Positions 1-8,677 of a stretch of DNA of 41,723 bases are shown piece by piece; the stretch's first letter is position 1, and each line of letters opens with the position of its first letter. The DNA lies in contig JADJSH010000016.1 of NCBI GenBank assembly GCA_016711805.1, positions 1 to 41,723 of the forward strand. Reading direction: 5' to 3'. Position numbers and translations under genes: made by a program. The notes below the pieces were generated by a model that was not told the DNA's origin, made no database searches, and was given only the letters and a program-made list of their open reading frames with translations. The DNA is from Bacteroidota bacterium. GTDB taxonomy: Bacteria; Bacteroidota; Bacteroidia; B-17B0; Aurantibacillaceae.

Positions 1-270
1 TAACTGAATTGGAAATGATTATTAGAGATCAGAAAAAACAATCAACTGACAAATCTTATACCGCCTCTTTATTTGCTAAAGGCATTAATAAAATTGCTCA
101 AAAAAGTAGGGGAAGAAGAAGTCTGTAGAGGTAGTTATAGAAGCGAAGGATAATAACGATGATTTATTTAAAGGAGAAGCAGCAGATTTATTGTTTCACT
201 ATTTAATATTGTTACAAGCTAAAAACTTTACCTAAACGATATTATTAGCGTTTTTAAAAGCAGGCATTAA
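1..270 (+). CDS. hisIE: HisIE, C-terminal phosphoribosyl-ATP pyrophosphatase part (5' cut off, frameshifted)
   Basis: This is the 3' end of the bifunctional histidine-pathway enzyme HisIE, which removes pyrophosphate from phosphoribosyl-ATP and opens the AMP ring in the cytosol. Only the HisE (MazG-like, all-helical) half lies in the window. Read across three indels it gives SYTASLFAKGINKIAQKVG, then EEAVEVVIEAKD, then GEAADLLFHYLILL, and ends in the family's usual SRH before TAA at 268-270. The acidic EE..E / E..D pairs are the metal ligands of the family. The breaks are an extra A near 100, an extra T near 121 and a missing T near 233. All are consistent with base-calling errors, because the residues on both sides stay highly conserved. 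The 5' part lies outside the window. Confidence 0.85.
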
Positions 271-307
271 GGCAATAATTATCAAATAATTGTTTATTTT
301 TAGCCTA

Positions 308-2303
308 ATGACCTTGGGCCGCCCTAAATACATTTCTTTATTGTTTTCTAATCTATTCATGCTTAAGTGTAGACTCGTTTTCTCAACAGCAAAATTTGAC
401 AGCTTAAAAGTTTATTTGAAAGCAACAACAGCACTAAAGAAAGAGCAACTCTTTTGGTAGATATTGCTAAAAGTATTTACAATTAGAACAGATTACTCTA
501 TAGTTACTGCGAGGAAGGTGAAGTAATGATAAAAAATATAATTTAAATTCAATTAGCTTACTCACTTCTTTGCGAATCTCGTTACATCTTAACAAAAGGT
601 GATTTAAAGACCACAATCGAGAAATTAAACCAGACAATCTCAATTTTGAAAAAAACAATGAATTAAAAGGAGTTAGCAAAGACTATTCATTAAGCATTAA
701 CACCTAGGAAGATTAAATAGAGACAAAGAAAGAATTGAACACCTAGAAAAAGCAAAAGAAATATACTAAACTCAATGATAAGGATGGTCTATCAAATGTT
801 TACCTAAATATAGCAAATGCCTATATTGATGGTGGAAAATATATTCAAGCTCTAAGCGTTTTAGGAGAAAGAGCAAGCCTTAATATTAAGTTGTACGGCG
901 GTAGTAATTTTTATAGTTGAAATTTATTATGGCAATATATATTTTCATCTTAACCAAATAGACGAAGCTATAAAGCACTTTAAAAAATCTGTTTTAATAC
1001 CAAATCAATATAAAATGTTGGATAGCAATTACTGGCCTTACAAAACTTGTAGAAACATCCAAAAACAAAAAAAACGTTCCAGAAGCGAAAAGTTATTATT
1101 TCACAGGCATTGGACTTAGCAAAACAAGGCAATCTAATGGTTGAAGAAGCCGATGCCTTAAGGCATGACTGATTTATATGAAACTAGGTAAGATTATAAA
1201 AGCGCATTTACCTCATTGAAACAATATAAAAAAATACAAGATTCTATTTTAATATTGAAAAAATAAAAAACATTGAGTGATATAGAAAACAAATTACAAC
1301 TAACTGAAAAGAAAAATCGTAGCTGAGCAAAGTCTGTCGTTAGAAAAGAGAAAGTTGCCCTTGCCTCTTCAAAAAAACAATACATTGTGCTTATTGCAGG
1401 ATTAACCATCGTTGGTATTGCCTTTCTGTTTCTATTTTACTACAATGGCAAAACCAAACTATATTCTTTAATTCAGACTCAAAAGGAAGTGGAACTTCAA
1501 AAGGAAATTGTGAAATCAAAAATAAAGATGTAATGGATTCTATTCATTACGCTAAATACATTCAAGAAGTATGCTGCCTTCTACTAAGGCTATGAATAAT
1601 TCATTCTCCAAAAACTTTGTTCTTTATAAACCAAAAGATGTTGTAGCGGGCGATTTCTATTGGACAGAAACTATCCAACAACAATCCTGTACTTGCTGTT
1701 TGCGATTGCACTGTCATGGCGTTCCTGGGCTATGGTTAGCATTGTAGCATGCAACGCTTTAAATAGAGCCATCAACGAATTTAAATTATCCGATCCTTCT
1801 TTGATTTTTGATAAAGTGAACGAATTGGTGCAAAAACATTTGTTTTCGAAAAGTGATTACGAAGTAAATGATGGAATGGATGGCGTACTATACGTGTTTG
1901 ATTACGAAAACATGAAACTTCATTTAGCAGTCGCCAATAATCCTATGGGTTGTATCACCGCCTTCCATTAAACAGAGCTTTGGCAAGAACCTTGGCAGCT
2001 ATCTCAAATAACTCCCGACAAACAGCCTATTGGAAAATATAAAGAAGAAGTAGCTCCTTTTAACTTAAAACCGTTTCTATTGAAAAAGGAGAAATGATTT
2101 ATCTATTTTTCTGATGGCTTGCTGATCCAATTGGCGGTCAAAAGGTAAAAAATTCAAATATAAACCCTTTCAAGGAATTATTAATTTCTATAGCCCATTT
2201 ACCCTTAGATGAAGCAAAAACAAGTGTTAGACTCAACTATCGAATCTTGGAGAGGCGGTTTAGATCAGGTAGACGATATGTTGGTTATTGGAATTCAAGT
2301 TTA
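308..2303 (+). CDS. TPR-containing SpoIIE/PP2C-type phosphatase, heavily frameshifted
   Basis: Recovered from several frames. An N-terminal leader is followed by TPR-like helices (roughly 420-1250; for example NVYLNIANAYIDGGKY and YYGNIYFHLNQIDEAIKHF), then a coiled stretch, one membrane helix (about 1380-1440, YIVLIAGLTIVGIAFLFLFYY), a second coiled coil, and a SpoIIE/PP2C domain. The phosphatase part shows DSIHYAKYIQ, LYKPKDVVAGDFYW, VCDCT.HGVPGAMVSI and the C-terminal QVDDMLVIGIQV. Family members are Ser/Thr phosphatases that act at the membrane in partner-switching or two-component signalling. At least ten indels occur in 2 kb, far more than in the centre of the window. It could be a pseudogene, but hisIE next door is equally damaged, so sequence error is more likely. 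The start is uncertain (ATG 308 is one choice). Confidence 0.72.
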
Positions 2304-2347
2304 ATTACTGTTAGGCTGACCGGATTTGAAGCCAGAAGTTAATACCC

Positions 2348-2364
2348 CTTCGACTCCGCTCAGG
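2348..2364 (+). repeat. 17-bp interspersed repeat, copy 1
   Basis: CTTCGACTCCGCTCAGG is identical and in the same orientation to 40988-41004. It lies 45 bp after the SpoIIE stop and is GC-rich against an AT-rich background. I have an impression, not checked, that this string recurs in Bacteroidota intergenic DNA. Confidence 0.7.
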
Positions 2365-2480
2365 AGCCGAGCTCATTCTTCTTATTTCCAGTTGTTTCCT
2401 CTAATTGCTTGCTTGACAAGGGGTTCCGAATGTCTGCTTATTTCTTAACTGTTCTCTACTGTTCGTAAAACGACCGTTCA

Positions 2481-2499
2481 GTTTCAACCGTGTTTCAAC
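2481..2499 (+). promoter_or_regulatory. Two direct GTTTCAAC repeats, 11 bp apart, upstream of the integrase
   Basis: GTTTCAAC occurs at 2481-2488 and 2492-2499, so the same DNA face is presented one helical turn apart, 17 bp before the integrase ORF. The position suits arm-type sites of a tyrosine recombinase or an operator for int. The role is inferred. The rest of 2304-2515 holds no gene that I can see. Confidence 0.4.
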
Positions 2500-2515
2500 T
2501 ATATGATCTAATTTT

Positions 2516-3834
2516 ATGATATCAAATCTAAAATTAACCGCCATGTCGTCTGCTAAAGTAACCCTTGTACATTACAAATATAAAACTTATTCTAATGGGA
2601 AACACCCTATTATGATAAGAATTACAGCCAACCGTAAATCTCGTTATATGTCAACTGGTTACTCTGCTAAACCAGAAAACTGGGACGAAGATAATAATAG
2701 ATTAGTAGAAAGCCGATCTAAATCGCGCCCAGACAAAATACCTATGACGAACGCTAAAGCAATTAATACGGATCTCGAATTGAAATATAATGAGGTGCTT
2801 CGGGTTAAACAGCAAGTATCGCTTTCGGATGGTGTTCAAAGTTCTGACACTATTAAAAGCAACGCATCCCTTAAGTATAAAAGGCAGCAAATTTCTTTGA
2901 CTAAGTAAAACTCTTGCACAGACTTTTTTAGACCGCAATAAAATCTGTTCTTATAAAAACATTACTTCCGTTCTCAAACGACTAAAGGAATATATGAATA
3001 ATAAGGAATTACTTTTTTCAGACATTGATGAAGATTTCATTGAAAAATATAAAACCCATCTAATAAAAGGAAGTGTTTCCAAAGAAGGTAAAAAAATTCC
3101 GGGATTAGGAAATAATACCATCTCCTATCAACAAAAGTATCCGTGCAATTTCTTTATCGGGCGATGAATGAAAAGTACCACTTATCTCGAGAGATAAAAA
3201 TCCGTTCAACACCGTGAAAATAAAATACTCGCCAACCAGAAAAGAAACACTTTCTCTTACTGAGCTGGACAAATTAAGAAAAGTTCAATTGGATCTAAAA
3301 ACACAACACCGATTAATCGATGTTCGGAATTATTATTTTTTCTCATTTAACAACGCAGGCATTAGGGTAAGTGATCTGATTCAATTAAAAGTAAAGAATA
3401 TTGTTGATGGGCGACTTCATTATGAAATGGGAAAAACCGGTCACTTCAAATCTATCTTATTAAATACGGAATCATTATCCATTATTAAACAGTATGTAAA
3501 TCCTCAGTCAAAGCCAAATGATTATTTATTTCCAATATTATCTAAAGATGAAGAGTTTAATGACGCACAAACACTGCGAAATAAGATAGAATCGAAGAAT
3601 GCAACGATCAATGAGAACCTTAAAAAATTAGCTGTTGCAGCCGAACTCGAAAAACGATTACATTTTCATAGCAGTCGCCACTCTTTTAGTAACATCGCAA
3701 GAAAAAAGAAAGCTGATCTTTATGGTATATCGAAAGCACTTGGACACAAATCAATTAAAGTAACAGAAATGTATCTTGCTTCATTTGACGAAGAGGCTCT
3801 GGATGAAACGATGCAGATGGTACTCGGAAAATAA
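2516..3834 (+). CDS. Tyrosine recombinase/integrase (frameshifted)
   Basis: This is a site-specific DNA recombinase of the Bacteroidota mobile-element type, about 430 residues when repaired. The N-terminal arm-binding domain (2516-2908) has the VTLVHYKYKT..GKHPIMIRIT start and STGYSAKPENWD. The SAM-like core-binding helices lie in other frames at 2905-3200 (FLDRNKICSYKNI, then TISYQQKSIRAIFYRAMNE). The catalytic domain fills 3214-3834: the first Arg is in NNAGIRVSDL, the HxxR box is HSSRHS, the second His is in LGHKS and the nucleophile is Tyr in TEMYL. All catalytic residues are present, so the enzyme is probably active if the two indels near 2900 and 3130-3200 are errors. An internal ATG at 2543 is an alternative start. 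Its place at the left edge of the 2304-9883 segment suggests that it mobilises that segment. Confidence 0.88.
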
Positions 3835-3870
3835 TACAAACAATTTTTCCACAGTGATTTATCGTTTTTT

Positions 3871-3897
3871 TGTGTCTAAGCGACACCTATACGACAC
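3871..3897 (+). promoter_or_regulatory. Inverted TGTGTC/GACACA and two CGACAC repeats 11 bp apart
   Basis: TGTGTC at 3871-3876 is followed by CGACAC at 3881-3886 and 3892-3897. The CGACAC copies are 11 bp apart, the same spacing as the GTTTCAAC pair on the other side of the integrase. This could be attP arm sites or an Xis site. Function is inferred only. Confidence 0.35.
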
Positions 3898-4013
3898 ACG
3901 ATTTTCAAAAGTAATACATTTTATAACAGTTTATTTAGAATTGATGCTCTGTAGTTCATTGGTATTAAAGGGCTGTATTTGGTCATATGAATTTAATATT
4001 TTATATTTGTATC

Positions 4014-4035
4014 ATCTGAATGAGTTCATTCAGAT
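4014..4035 (+). repeat. Small hairpin between integrase and HTH gene
   Basis: ATCTGAAT and ATTCAGAT are perfect 8-bp arms with a 6-nt loop. No T run follows, so a protein-binding site for the downstream HTH protein fits better than a terminator. Apart from this and the 3871-3897 repeats, I see no gene in 3835-4107. Confidence 0.4.
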
Positions 4036-4107
4036 ACCGAGAACGAATAACAGGGACTTTTTTTAATAACACCTCTTTCTTATTGAAAGAGATAATAGTA
4101 TTATAAA

Positions 4108-4413
4108 ATGAATGGTAGTTCGAACAAGGTAATTGTAATCTCGGTAGAGGAATTTTTAAATATTCTCAATCCTCTCTTTCAACGCCTAGACCGCTTTGAA
4201 TCTTTATTGTCGCAAAAATTTAGCATTGTAAATTCTACTTACTCTGATGCTGAAGCTGCTAAGTATCTAAATATGTCAACCAAAAAGTTGCAGCATTTAA
4301 GAAACGCTCGAAAGATAGGTTTCGTTCGTGAAGATGGAGGTCGAAAAATCACCTATAAGCATGAACACCTTTTGGAATATTTGACTGCAAATGAATTGAA
4401 AAAGAAAAAATAA
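4108..4413 (+). CDS. Excisionase/MerR-like helix-turn-helix protein
   Basis: A 101-residue basic protein. Residues 1-48 form an acidic/hydrophobic lead with a likely coiled segment (EEFLNILNPLFQRLDRFESL). The C-terminal half carries a winged helix-turn-helix of the excisionase type: SDAEAAKYLNMSTKKLQHLR is the HTH, and GRKITYKHEHLLEYL is the wing plus the last helix. This organisation (HTH_17 type) is common in Bacteroidota integrative elements, next to the integrase, where it helps excision or regulates transfer genes. The neighbouring 4428 gene starts 14 bp after its stop, so the two are probably cotranscribed. Whether it is an Xis or a transcription factor cannot be told from sequence alone. 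Confidence 0.75.
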   Translation: MNGSSNKVIVISVEEFLNILNPLFQRLDRFESLLSQKFSIVNSTYSDAEAAKYLNMSTKKLQHLRNARKIGFVREDGGRKITYKHEHLLEYLTANELKKKK

Positions 4414-4427
4414 AACCCAAAACTATT

Positions 4428-5318
4428 ATGAAAAATATCAACTCTTTAGATTTGTGTAATTTGTTAATTGAAAAAAATAAATTTTTCACCGATGCTCTGT
4501 TAGCTCGAGTTAATGAATATAATAACAACGATACATCAAACCTTGCTTGGCCTGACTATGGTCAATCAACTTTTGATGCGATGTTGCAATATTCTCCTGT
4601 TCTCGACATTGAAATTACTAAGCGCCGAGACAGCTCAGATAAAATTGTGAGATATCTACATTTCATAAAAAATGCTTGCAAAAAGTATCGTTATAAGGCA
4701 AATCTAAATAATCAGTTTGCTGAAGCATTCAGATATCAATCAGTCATTGATGATATGATTGACCCTCTATTGGATATTTGTTGTGATATATTTTATGAAA
4801 GTTCAACCCAATCTTCGGAAAAATCAACTATTATAATAAATGAGAAACCAATCAAAAGTGGAATGGCAGATATTTCAAATAAAGTTCCAGAACCTGTACA
4901 CCCAATTTTCAAACAAATAACATGTAATGCGACCGCAGAAGAAATAGATTACTTTTTTTTAATTCTTTCTAAAGAAATAAATCCTGCAACTGGAGAGCCA
5001 TATATGAAAGAAAAAGATATCCGACATTTCACCGCACACAATTTCACCGCATGCGGTCAACCAGACAAACAAAGATTCTTTGATCTGGGGACAGAGGTAA
5101 AATCAACGATTACCTATTTCGTTTATCAATTCTATTTGAAGTATGACAATGGAAATATTTCTAATAAAATGAAATACGTTTATTTACTAATTTCTAATTT
5201 CAAAATTTTTGAAGAGGATAACCCAAAGAGTTTACTGTCAAACATGACTCCTTCGAAATATCCCAAAAACAAAAACAATGTGATCAATACAGAAAAGTAC
5301 TTTCCGAAAAATAAATAA
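4428..5318 (+). CDS. Hypothetical protein of the integrative element
   Basis: A 296-residue soluble protein that I do not recognise. It has no signal peptide or membrane helix. The N-terminal third is helical and charged (KRRDSSDKIVRYLHFIKNAC). The C-terminal half has a compact conserved-looking block, PVHPIFKQ, EEIDYFFLILSKEI, MKEKDIRHFTAHNF and VKSTITYFVYQFYLKYD. It starts 14 bp after the excisionase-like gene, which is the typical place for a regulator or transfer accessory protein in Bacteroidota elements. A distant relation to RteC-type regulators crossed my mind, but I see no motif that supports it. The frame is intact. Confidence 0.6.
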   Translation: MKNINSLDLCNLLIEKNKFFTDALLARVNEYNNNDTSNLAWPDYGQSTFDAMLQYSPVLDIEITKRRDSSDKIVRYLHFIKNACKKYRYKANLNNQFAEAFRYQSVIDDMIDPLLDICCDIFYESSTQSSEKSTIIINEKPIKSGMADISNKVPEPVHPIFKQITCNATAEEIDYFFLILSKEINPATGEPYMKEKDIRHFTAHNFTACGQPDKQRFFDLGTEVKSTITYFVYQFYLKYDNGNISNKMKYVYLLISNFKIFEEDNPKSLLSNMTPSKYPKNKNNVINTEKYFPKNK

Positions 5319-5400
5319 TTAGTAGTAATTGAATTTCTATTTTGTAATGCAGTAAGGCTTTATCTAATAATATTTAAGTTATAGTTTAAATGCCGTTTTC

Positions 5401-5474
5401 CTTACTACTCGCTTACTTAACCATACTACCTAACTTACTGCGATACTATCCTTTTTACTATTGTTCTTACTACT
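5401..5474 (+). promoter_or_regulatory. Phased TACT repeats upstream of the Cys-rich gene
   Basis: TACT starts at 5403, 5414, 5424, 5436, 5444, 5456 and 5468 (with overlapping extra copies at 5406 and 5471). Four of the copies extend to CTTACT (5401, 5412, 5434, 5466). Spacing is 8-12 bp, mostly about one helical turn. The array fills the centre of the 219-bp gap before the gene at 5538. Iteron-like or activator-binding repeats are both possible. Confidence 0.4.
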
Positions 5475-5537
5475 CTTGGTCGCAGAGAATTAATAAAATA
5501 AACTTGTAAAATTATAAACCATAAAATCATAAAAACC

Positions 5538-5942
5538 ATGAAAAAACTATCATTAAATGCCCTACAAATCGCTCACCAAACGAATCCATGTTCTGGAGAA
5601 ATATGTTCATTAGAAAGTTGCGGAATTTGTCTCTGTGGTAAACGCAGTGATGCAGATTTTTGCTGTGATGAGCATAAGGCACTAAAAAATAACAAAGAGC
5701 AAAAAACTAATAACTCTCAAAATAAGTTACGGAATGACATCAATAAAAAGAATACTATAATGGTAGAAGACCTATACGCAAGAGATTACCGAAAACTAGA
5801 TTTTGAATCATTTAGATTACGAGGATTTGATTTTAGTGGAGCTCCGTTTCCAGGAATTGTTAACGGAAGACGTGTTGCTTTATACGGAACTATTGCTCTG
5901 TGGGTCGATGAACTACTTATGATTAATCTTGAAAAAATTTAA
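5538..5942 (+). CDS. Small cysteine-rich protein, probable zinc ribbon
   Basis: A 134-residue protein. Residues 18-46 hold C18, C23, C28, C31, C33, C42, C43 and H46; the CxCGKR...FCCDEH pattern resembles short treble-clef zinc knuckles that end in FCS/FCC plus His. A lysine/asparagine-rich linker (residues 50-75) follows. Then comes a folded-looking part, DLYARDYRKLDFESFRLRG and RRVALYGTIALWVDELLMI. No signal peptide is seen, so it should be cytosolic. It is followed after 3 bp by the membrane protein at 5946, which suggests a coupled pair. I do not recognise the family; DNA or protein binding is the most that the zinc site suggests. Confidence 0.55.
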   Translation: MKKLSLNALQIAHQTNPCSGEICSLESCGICLCGKRSDADFCCDEHKALKNNKEQKTNNSQNKLRNDINKKNTIMVEDLYARDYRKLDFESFRLRGFDFSGAPFPGIVNGRRVALYGTIALWVDELLMINLEKI

Positions 5943-5945
5943 GTC

Positions 5946-6281
5946 ATGACTGTAGAAAACGAAAATTTCTTTGATTTCTTCGGAATTACCGAGGACCAAG
6001 TGAGAACATTATATGCGCAAAGCGGTAAGCTTATTTATATACCGCAAATTCATGTTCCAGTTCCTCCGAAAAAAATCCCGGAGGCTGGAATTAAATCCAT
6101 GGGCATAACTGTGGTTACTAATAAAGATCAAACACCGTTATGGGTGGATATTTTCTTTTGGCTTTCTATAGTAGCATTATTAGTTACTATCATATATATA
6201 ATATGGCAGTTATCAAAACCAGAAACCGATAATGAAAACCATCAAAAAGACGATAAAGAAGAAGACATATTCAGTAACTGA
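5946..6281 (+). CDS. Single-pass membrane protein, unknown function
   Basis: A 111-residue protein with a soluble N-terminus of about 65 residues (ENFFDFFGITEDQVRTLYAQ, then a proline-rich VPVPPKKIPEAG), one clear membrane helix (about residues 69-90, WVDIFFWLSIVALLVTIIYI) and a highly charged C-terminal tail (ENHQKDDKEED). It begins 3 bp after the stop of the cysteine-rich gene, so the two are very likely translated together. I do not recognise it. The pair of a zinc-knuckle protein and a small membrane anchor could be an exclusion or immunity function of the element, but this is only an inference from position. Confidence 0.5.
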   Translation: MTVENENFFDFFGITEDQVRTLYAQSGKLIYIPQIHVPVPPKKIPEAGIKSMGITVVTNKDQTPLWVDIFFWLSIVALLVTIIYIIWQLSKPETDNENHQKDDKEEDIFSN

Positions 6282-6306
6282 GCGAGTGCAACTGAAAATA
6301 GCCCCT

Positions 6307-6326
6307 AATTATTGGCGCCAATAATT
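6307..6326 (+). repeat. Perfect 20-bp palindrome between convergent genes
   Basis: AATTATTGGCGCCAATAATT reads the same on both strands and is followed by CAGTTTTT. It lies between the plus-strand gene ending at 6281 and the minus-strand gene ending at 6511, so a bidirectional terminator is plausible. A symmetric dimer-binding site (for example for a resolvase or repressor) is the alternative. The remainder of 6282-6510 shows nothing that I can name. Confidence 0.55.
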
Positions 6327-6510
6327 CAGTTTTTAAGTTAGTGTGCTTAAAAAATATAATATCCGAGTTTAGCCGAATTAATTGGCCTAAAACTGCTTAA
6401 AGTCGGACATAGATGAATCTATTTGAATCTAAATGGCTATAATTGTTTATACACAGGTCCAGAATAATAGTATCCGGTTAATGAAGTTTTTTGATAAATC
6501 TATTCGTTAA

Positions 6511-7007
6511 TCAACTGAAAAATTTAACCGAGTTGAATATGAAATCTGAGTAATTTTGATCTAAATATTTCAAAAAATAGGGAGAAAATAACTTATCCTG
6601 TTCAATAATTGTTCTGCAAAAACCTGACACAACAAATTCTCCAATTGGATTTAGGTTTAAATTATTTCTACCGTACCAAGTATTTGGATTAAAATTACCT
6701 GAGATTTCAAAATTTACTAATCTATTTCCTTCTCTGGCAGTTATTACTTTTGTTTTTACTAAAATTCTTAGCCCCTTTATTTCTATATTCTGAAACGGGG
6801 ATTTGAAACTAGGTTTGTATATAATTTCGCTCTTGGGCTCTATCCAAATATTTGTATAACCAGCTCCGTCTTTTACAATACTCCATTCCTCATAATCTAT
6901 ATAATAGTCACCTAATTTATCATTGAGCAGCATTTTATTATATAAAAATTATTGTGAATACTACTAAATAACATTAAGTATTCGATTTCATCGTTCGTGT
7001 TTTTCAT
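6511..7007 (-). CDS. Hypothetical protein (one frameshift)
   Basis: About 165 residues when a missing A near 6934 is restored. The first part (7007-6935) reads MKNTNDEIEYLMLFSSIHNN; the second part is intact and carries EEWSIVKDGAGYTNIWIEPK and WYGRNNLNLNPIGEFVVSGFC. It looks like a soluble beta-rich protein with no signal peptide. It starts 18 bp after the stop of the 7026-7666 gene, so the two form an operon read leftwards from the promoter at 7685-7716. I do not recognise either; a two-protein toxin/immunity or anti-restriction module carried by the element would suit the size and the tight control, but no motif proves this. Confidence 0.5.
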
Positions 7008-7025
7008 TTTATAAAAATTTAAGGA

Positions 7026-7666
7026 TTAAAACCAAGGGGCAATTTTCCCGTCATAATACTCATGATAAAACAACTCTACCGCATCGTCTAAATAACTCAG
7101 AGGAATTTTAGACTTTGCTGTCATTTTAATAATTGTATCCGATAATGCCCATAAATAAAATACTTTCCTAAAGCCCTTATCCATCAAAGCTTTCAGAAAT
7201 GGTAAATCTGTATCCAGAATACTTTCCAGATTTTCAGAGTCTAAGCGCCTAATTTTCTCCAAAAACTCAACTTTTTCATCTTTAGCAATTAACTCTTTTA
7301 ATAGAGAGTGTTATAAAATTTGAAATTTCAGACTCTAAAACATCGATTAGTGAAATATGGAAATGCTGACCTGATTTTTTCTGGTAAAATATACTCCGAT
7401 TCGTATTTTAAATACTAGATCTCCAGTATTAATTTTAAACTTGAATGGTGTAGATAAATCTTCACTCCTAATAAAAAATCGTATTACTTCAGTTTGTTAT
7501 CAGTTAATTGATAATGAAGATCAATAAATCCTCTTTCAAAATTTCCATCAGTGTTGTTTCCTTTTAAAGAAAGTGATAATTCTAAATTATCACTAAATCT
7601 TTCTTTAGGTGTAATACAATAGAAAAACGAGTTTGTTTTAATAATAGATGAATGTTCTATTTTCAT
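7026..7666 (-). CDS. Hypothetical protein (frameshifted), first gene of a small operon
   Basis: About 210 residues when joined over three indels (near 7490, 7350 and 7300). The segments are MKIEHSSIIKTNSFFYCITP..., then VIRFFIRSEDLSTPFKFKIN...KIRIGVYFTRKNQ, then LIDVLESEISNFITLS, then KELIAKDEKVEFLEKIRRLD...YLDDAVELFYHEYYDGK. The N-terminal half looks beta-rich and the C-terminal half helical. There is no signal peptide or membrane segment. Its start is fixed by a convincing promoter whose -7 box lies 18 bp upstream. I do not recognise the family. Splitting it into two or three small genes is possible, but the middle fragments have no plausible starts, so one damaged gene is the better reading. 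Confidence 0.5.
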
Positions 7667-7684
7667 GGCTGCTGGTTTTTACGT

Positions 7685-7716
7685 CAAATGTAATCATAAA
7701 TGATTACAAATACAAA
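7685..7716 (-). promoter_or_regulatory. Promoter with palindromic operator for the 7666 gene
   Basis: On the minus strand there is a TTTG -33 box (7716-7713), a 20-nt spacer, and TACATTTG (7692-7685), which is a perfect TAnnTTTG Bacteroidota -7 box. The 18-bp GTAATCAT-TT-ATGATTAC inverted repeat (7690-7707) fills the spacer and touches the -7 box, the classical place for a repressor. The XRE proteins encoded at 8096 and 8382 are the obvious candidates to bind it. Confidence 0.65.
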
Positions 7717-7801
7717 TGTGCCTTTAGGACACAAGAATATTGAAAACAAGAACAAATGGTGAAATCTCAAAAGGATGTAATAAAAATGATGTTTGAAGAA
7801 A

Positions 7802-8029
7802 TTAAATAGCTAATTTGAGTTCTTCATTTTTCACTTCCTTGTAAACTTTTCTTAATGTCGCTGTATCTCTGAGTGGATAATCAAAGCCTAAATTTGTATA
7901 GTAAATTCCATCTACTTTAATATGTACGTCAAAATCATTCCGGGTCATTACTTTTACTTTTGTTGACGACTTGCTAGGATGATCCATAAAACCATACTCA
8001 CGTAATAAATCCTCAGTTAATATTTTCAT
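7802..8029 (-). CDS. Small hypothetical protein
   Basis: A 75-residue intact protein, MKILTEDLLREYGF at the start and LRKVYKEVKNEELKLAI at the end. The middle (VMTRNDFDVHIKVDGIYYTN) predicts beta strands. No signal peptide or cysteines. It lies between the unknown operon and the XRE genes on the same strand. Its leader contains AGTCTCCTATTAAA, a 14-bp repeat shared with the leader of the 8675 gene, so common control is likely. I do not recognise the family; phage-derived or element-encoded small proteins with a similar look are common. Confidence 0.5.
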   Translation of the reverse strand: MKILTEDLLREYGFMDHPSKSSTKVKVMTRNDFDVHIKVDGIYYTNLGFDYPLRDTATLRKVYKEVKNEELKLAI

Positions 8030-8064
8030 ACTTCAAAATTGATATCCAAAATAAGAAATTATAC

Positions 8065-8078
8065 AGTCTCCTATTAAA
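8065..8078. repeat. 14-bp direct repeat, copy 1
   Basis: AGTCTCCTATTAAA, identical to 8678-8691. On the minus strand it supplies an AGGAGA Shine-Dalgarno-like string, but here it is about 35 bp from the ATG at 8029, so a role as a regulator or RNA site is possible. Confidence 0.45.
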
Positions 8079-8095
8079 TATTTTATAGAATTATG

Positions 8096-8320
8096 TTAGT
8101 GAATTAGATTATTTAAAAGATCCGTAATATCAACTTCAAGCGACTTGCTAATGATTAGCATATTTTTCAGTGTTAAATTAGTTTTTCCCGCTTCGATTCT
8201 TTGCATATTTTGCCTTACAAAGTGGCATTTATTAGCTAATTCAATTTGCTTCATGCCTTTCTCCAAGCGAATTTTTTTGATGTTTTTTCCTACTTTTTTA
8301 TAGTAACTGGAGTATATCAT
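8096..8320 (-). CDS. XRE-family transcriptional regulator
   Basis: A 74-residue single-domain Cro/C1-type DNA-binding protein. The HTH is clear: VGKNIKKIRLEKGMKQIEL, then ANKCHFVRQNMQRIEAGK, then NLTLKNMLIISKSLEVDITDL. Almost the whole protein is the domain, with no effector region, as in small repressors of mobile elements. It lies 61 bp downstream of another XRE gene on the same strand; the two may form a bistable or two-repressor control of the element. Palindromic operators at 7690-7707 and 8731-8751 are candidate targets. The recognition helix differs between the two regulators, so they should not share sites. Confidence 0.85.
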   Translation of the reverse strand: MIYSSYYKKVGKNIKKIRLEKGMKQIELANKCHFVRQNMQRIEAGKTNLTLKNMLIISKSLEVDITDLLNNLIH

Positions 8321-8381
8321 TTTGTGTTTTAATTCGTAGGATTACTTGACTGCAAATTAATGAATTTTAAAGTAAGGTCTG

Positions 8382-8675
8382 CTAATTAAAACCCTTAAAA
8401 AACTCTTCTAATGAAATACCTAAAGCTTTTAATATTTTTGCCAATGTATTTAACTGAATATTAGCTCCTGCCTCGTATTTGCCATATTGAGGTCTGCTAA
8501 TATCATTTTCATATGCAAAATATTCATAATTAGAATAGCCAGCTTTTTTTCTGTATTCTTTGAGTCTTTTCCCTACATTCTTTAATAGCTCTATCTCCTC
8601 TTTGCTAACTTTGGTAGTCTTTTTTTTAACAAATTCTGCTTTTTTTGGTGTTTTTATCGTTGATTTCTTTGCCAT
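8382..8675 (-). CDS. XRE-family regulator with lysine-rich N-terminus
   Basis: A 97-residue protein. The first 30 residues are a lysine-rich, probably disordered lead (KKSTIKTPKKAEFVKKKTTK). The rest is a Cro/C1-type HTH: VGKRLKEYRKKAGYSNYEYF, AYENDISRPQYGKYEAG, and LNTLAKILKALGISLEEFF. It has the form of a phage or plasmid-type repressor. The start at ATG 8675 is supported by AGGAGA 8 bp upstream. Its gene is divergent from the lipoprotein gene at 8801, with an inverted repeat in the gap, which suggests that it controls both directions. Confidence 0.85.
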   Translation of the reverse strand: MAKKSTIKTPKKAEFVKKKTTKVSKEEIELLKNVGKRLKEYRKKAGYSNYEYFAYENDISRPQYGKYEAGANIQLNTLAKILKALGISLEEFFKGFN

Positions 8676-8677
8676 TT

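Noticed and set aside
467..1409. Minus-strand ORFs at 467-679 and 1194-1409
   Set aside because: They are shadows of the TPR coding region, which shows coding-like helices on the plus strand.
4428..5318. RteC-type regulator
   Set aside because: Position suits it, but I see no RteC motif, so I left it as hypothetical.
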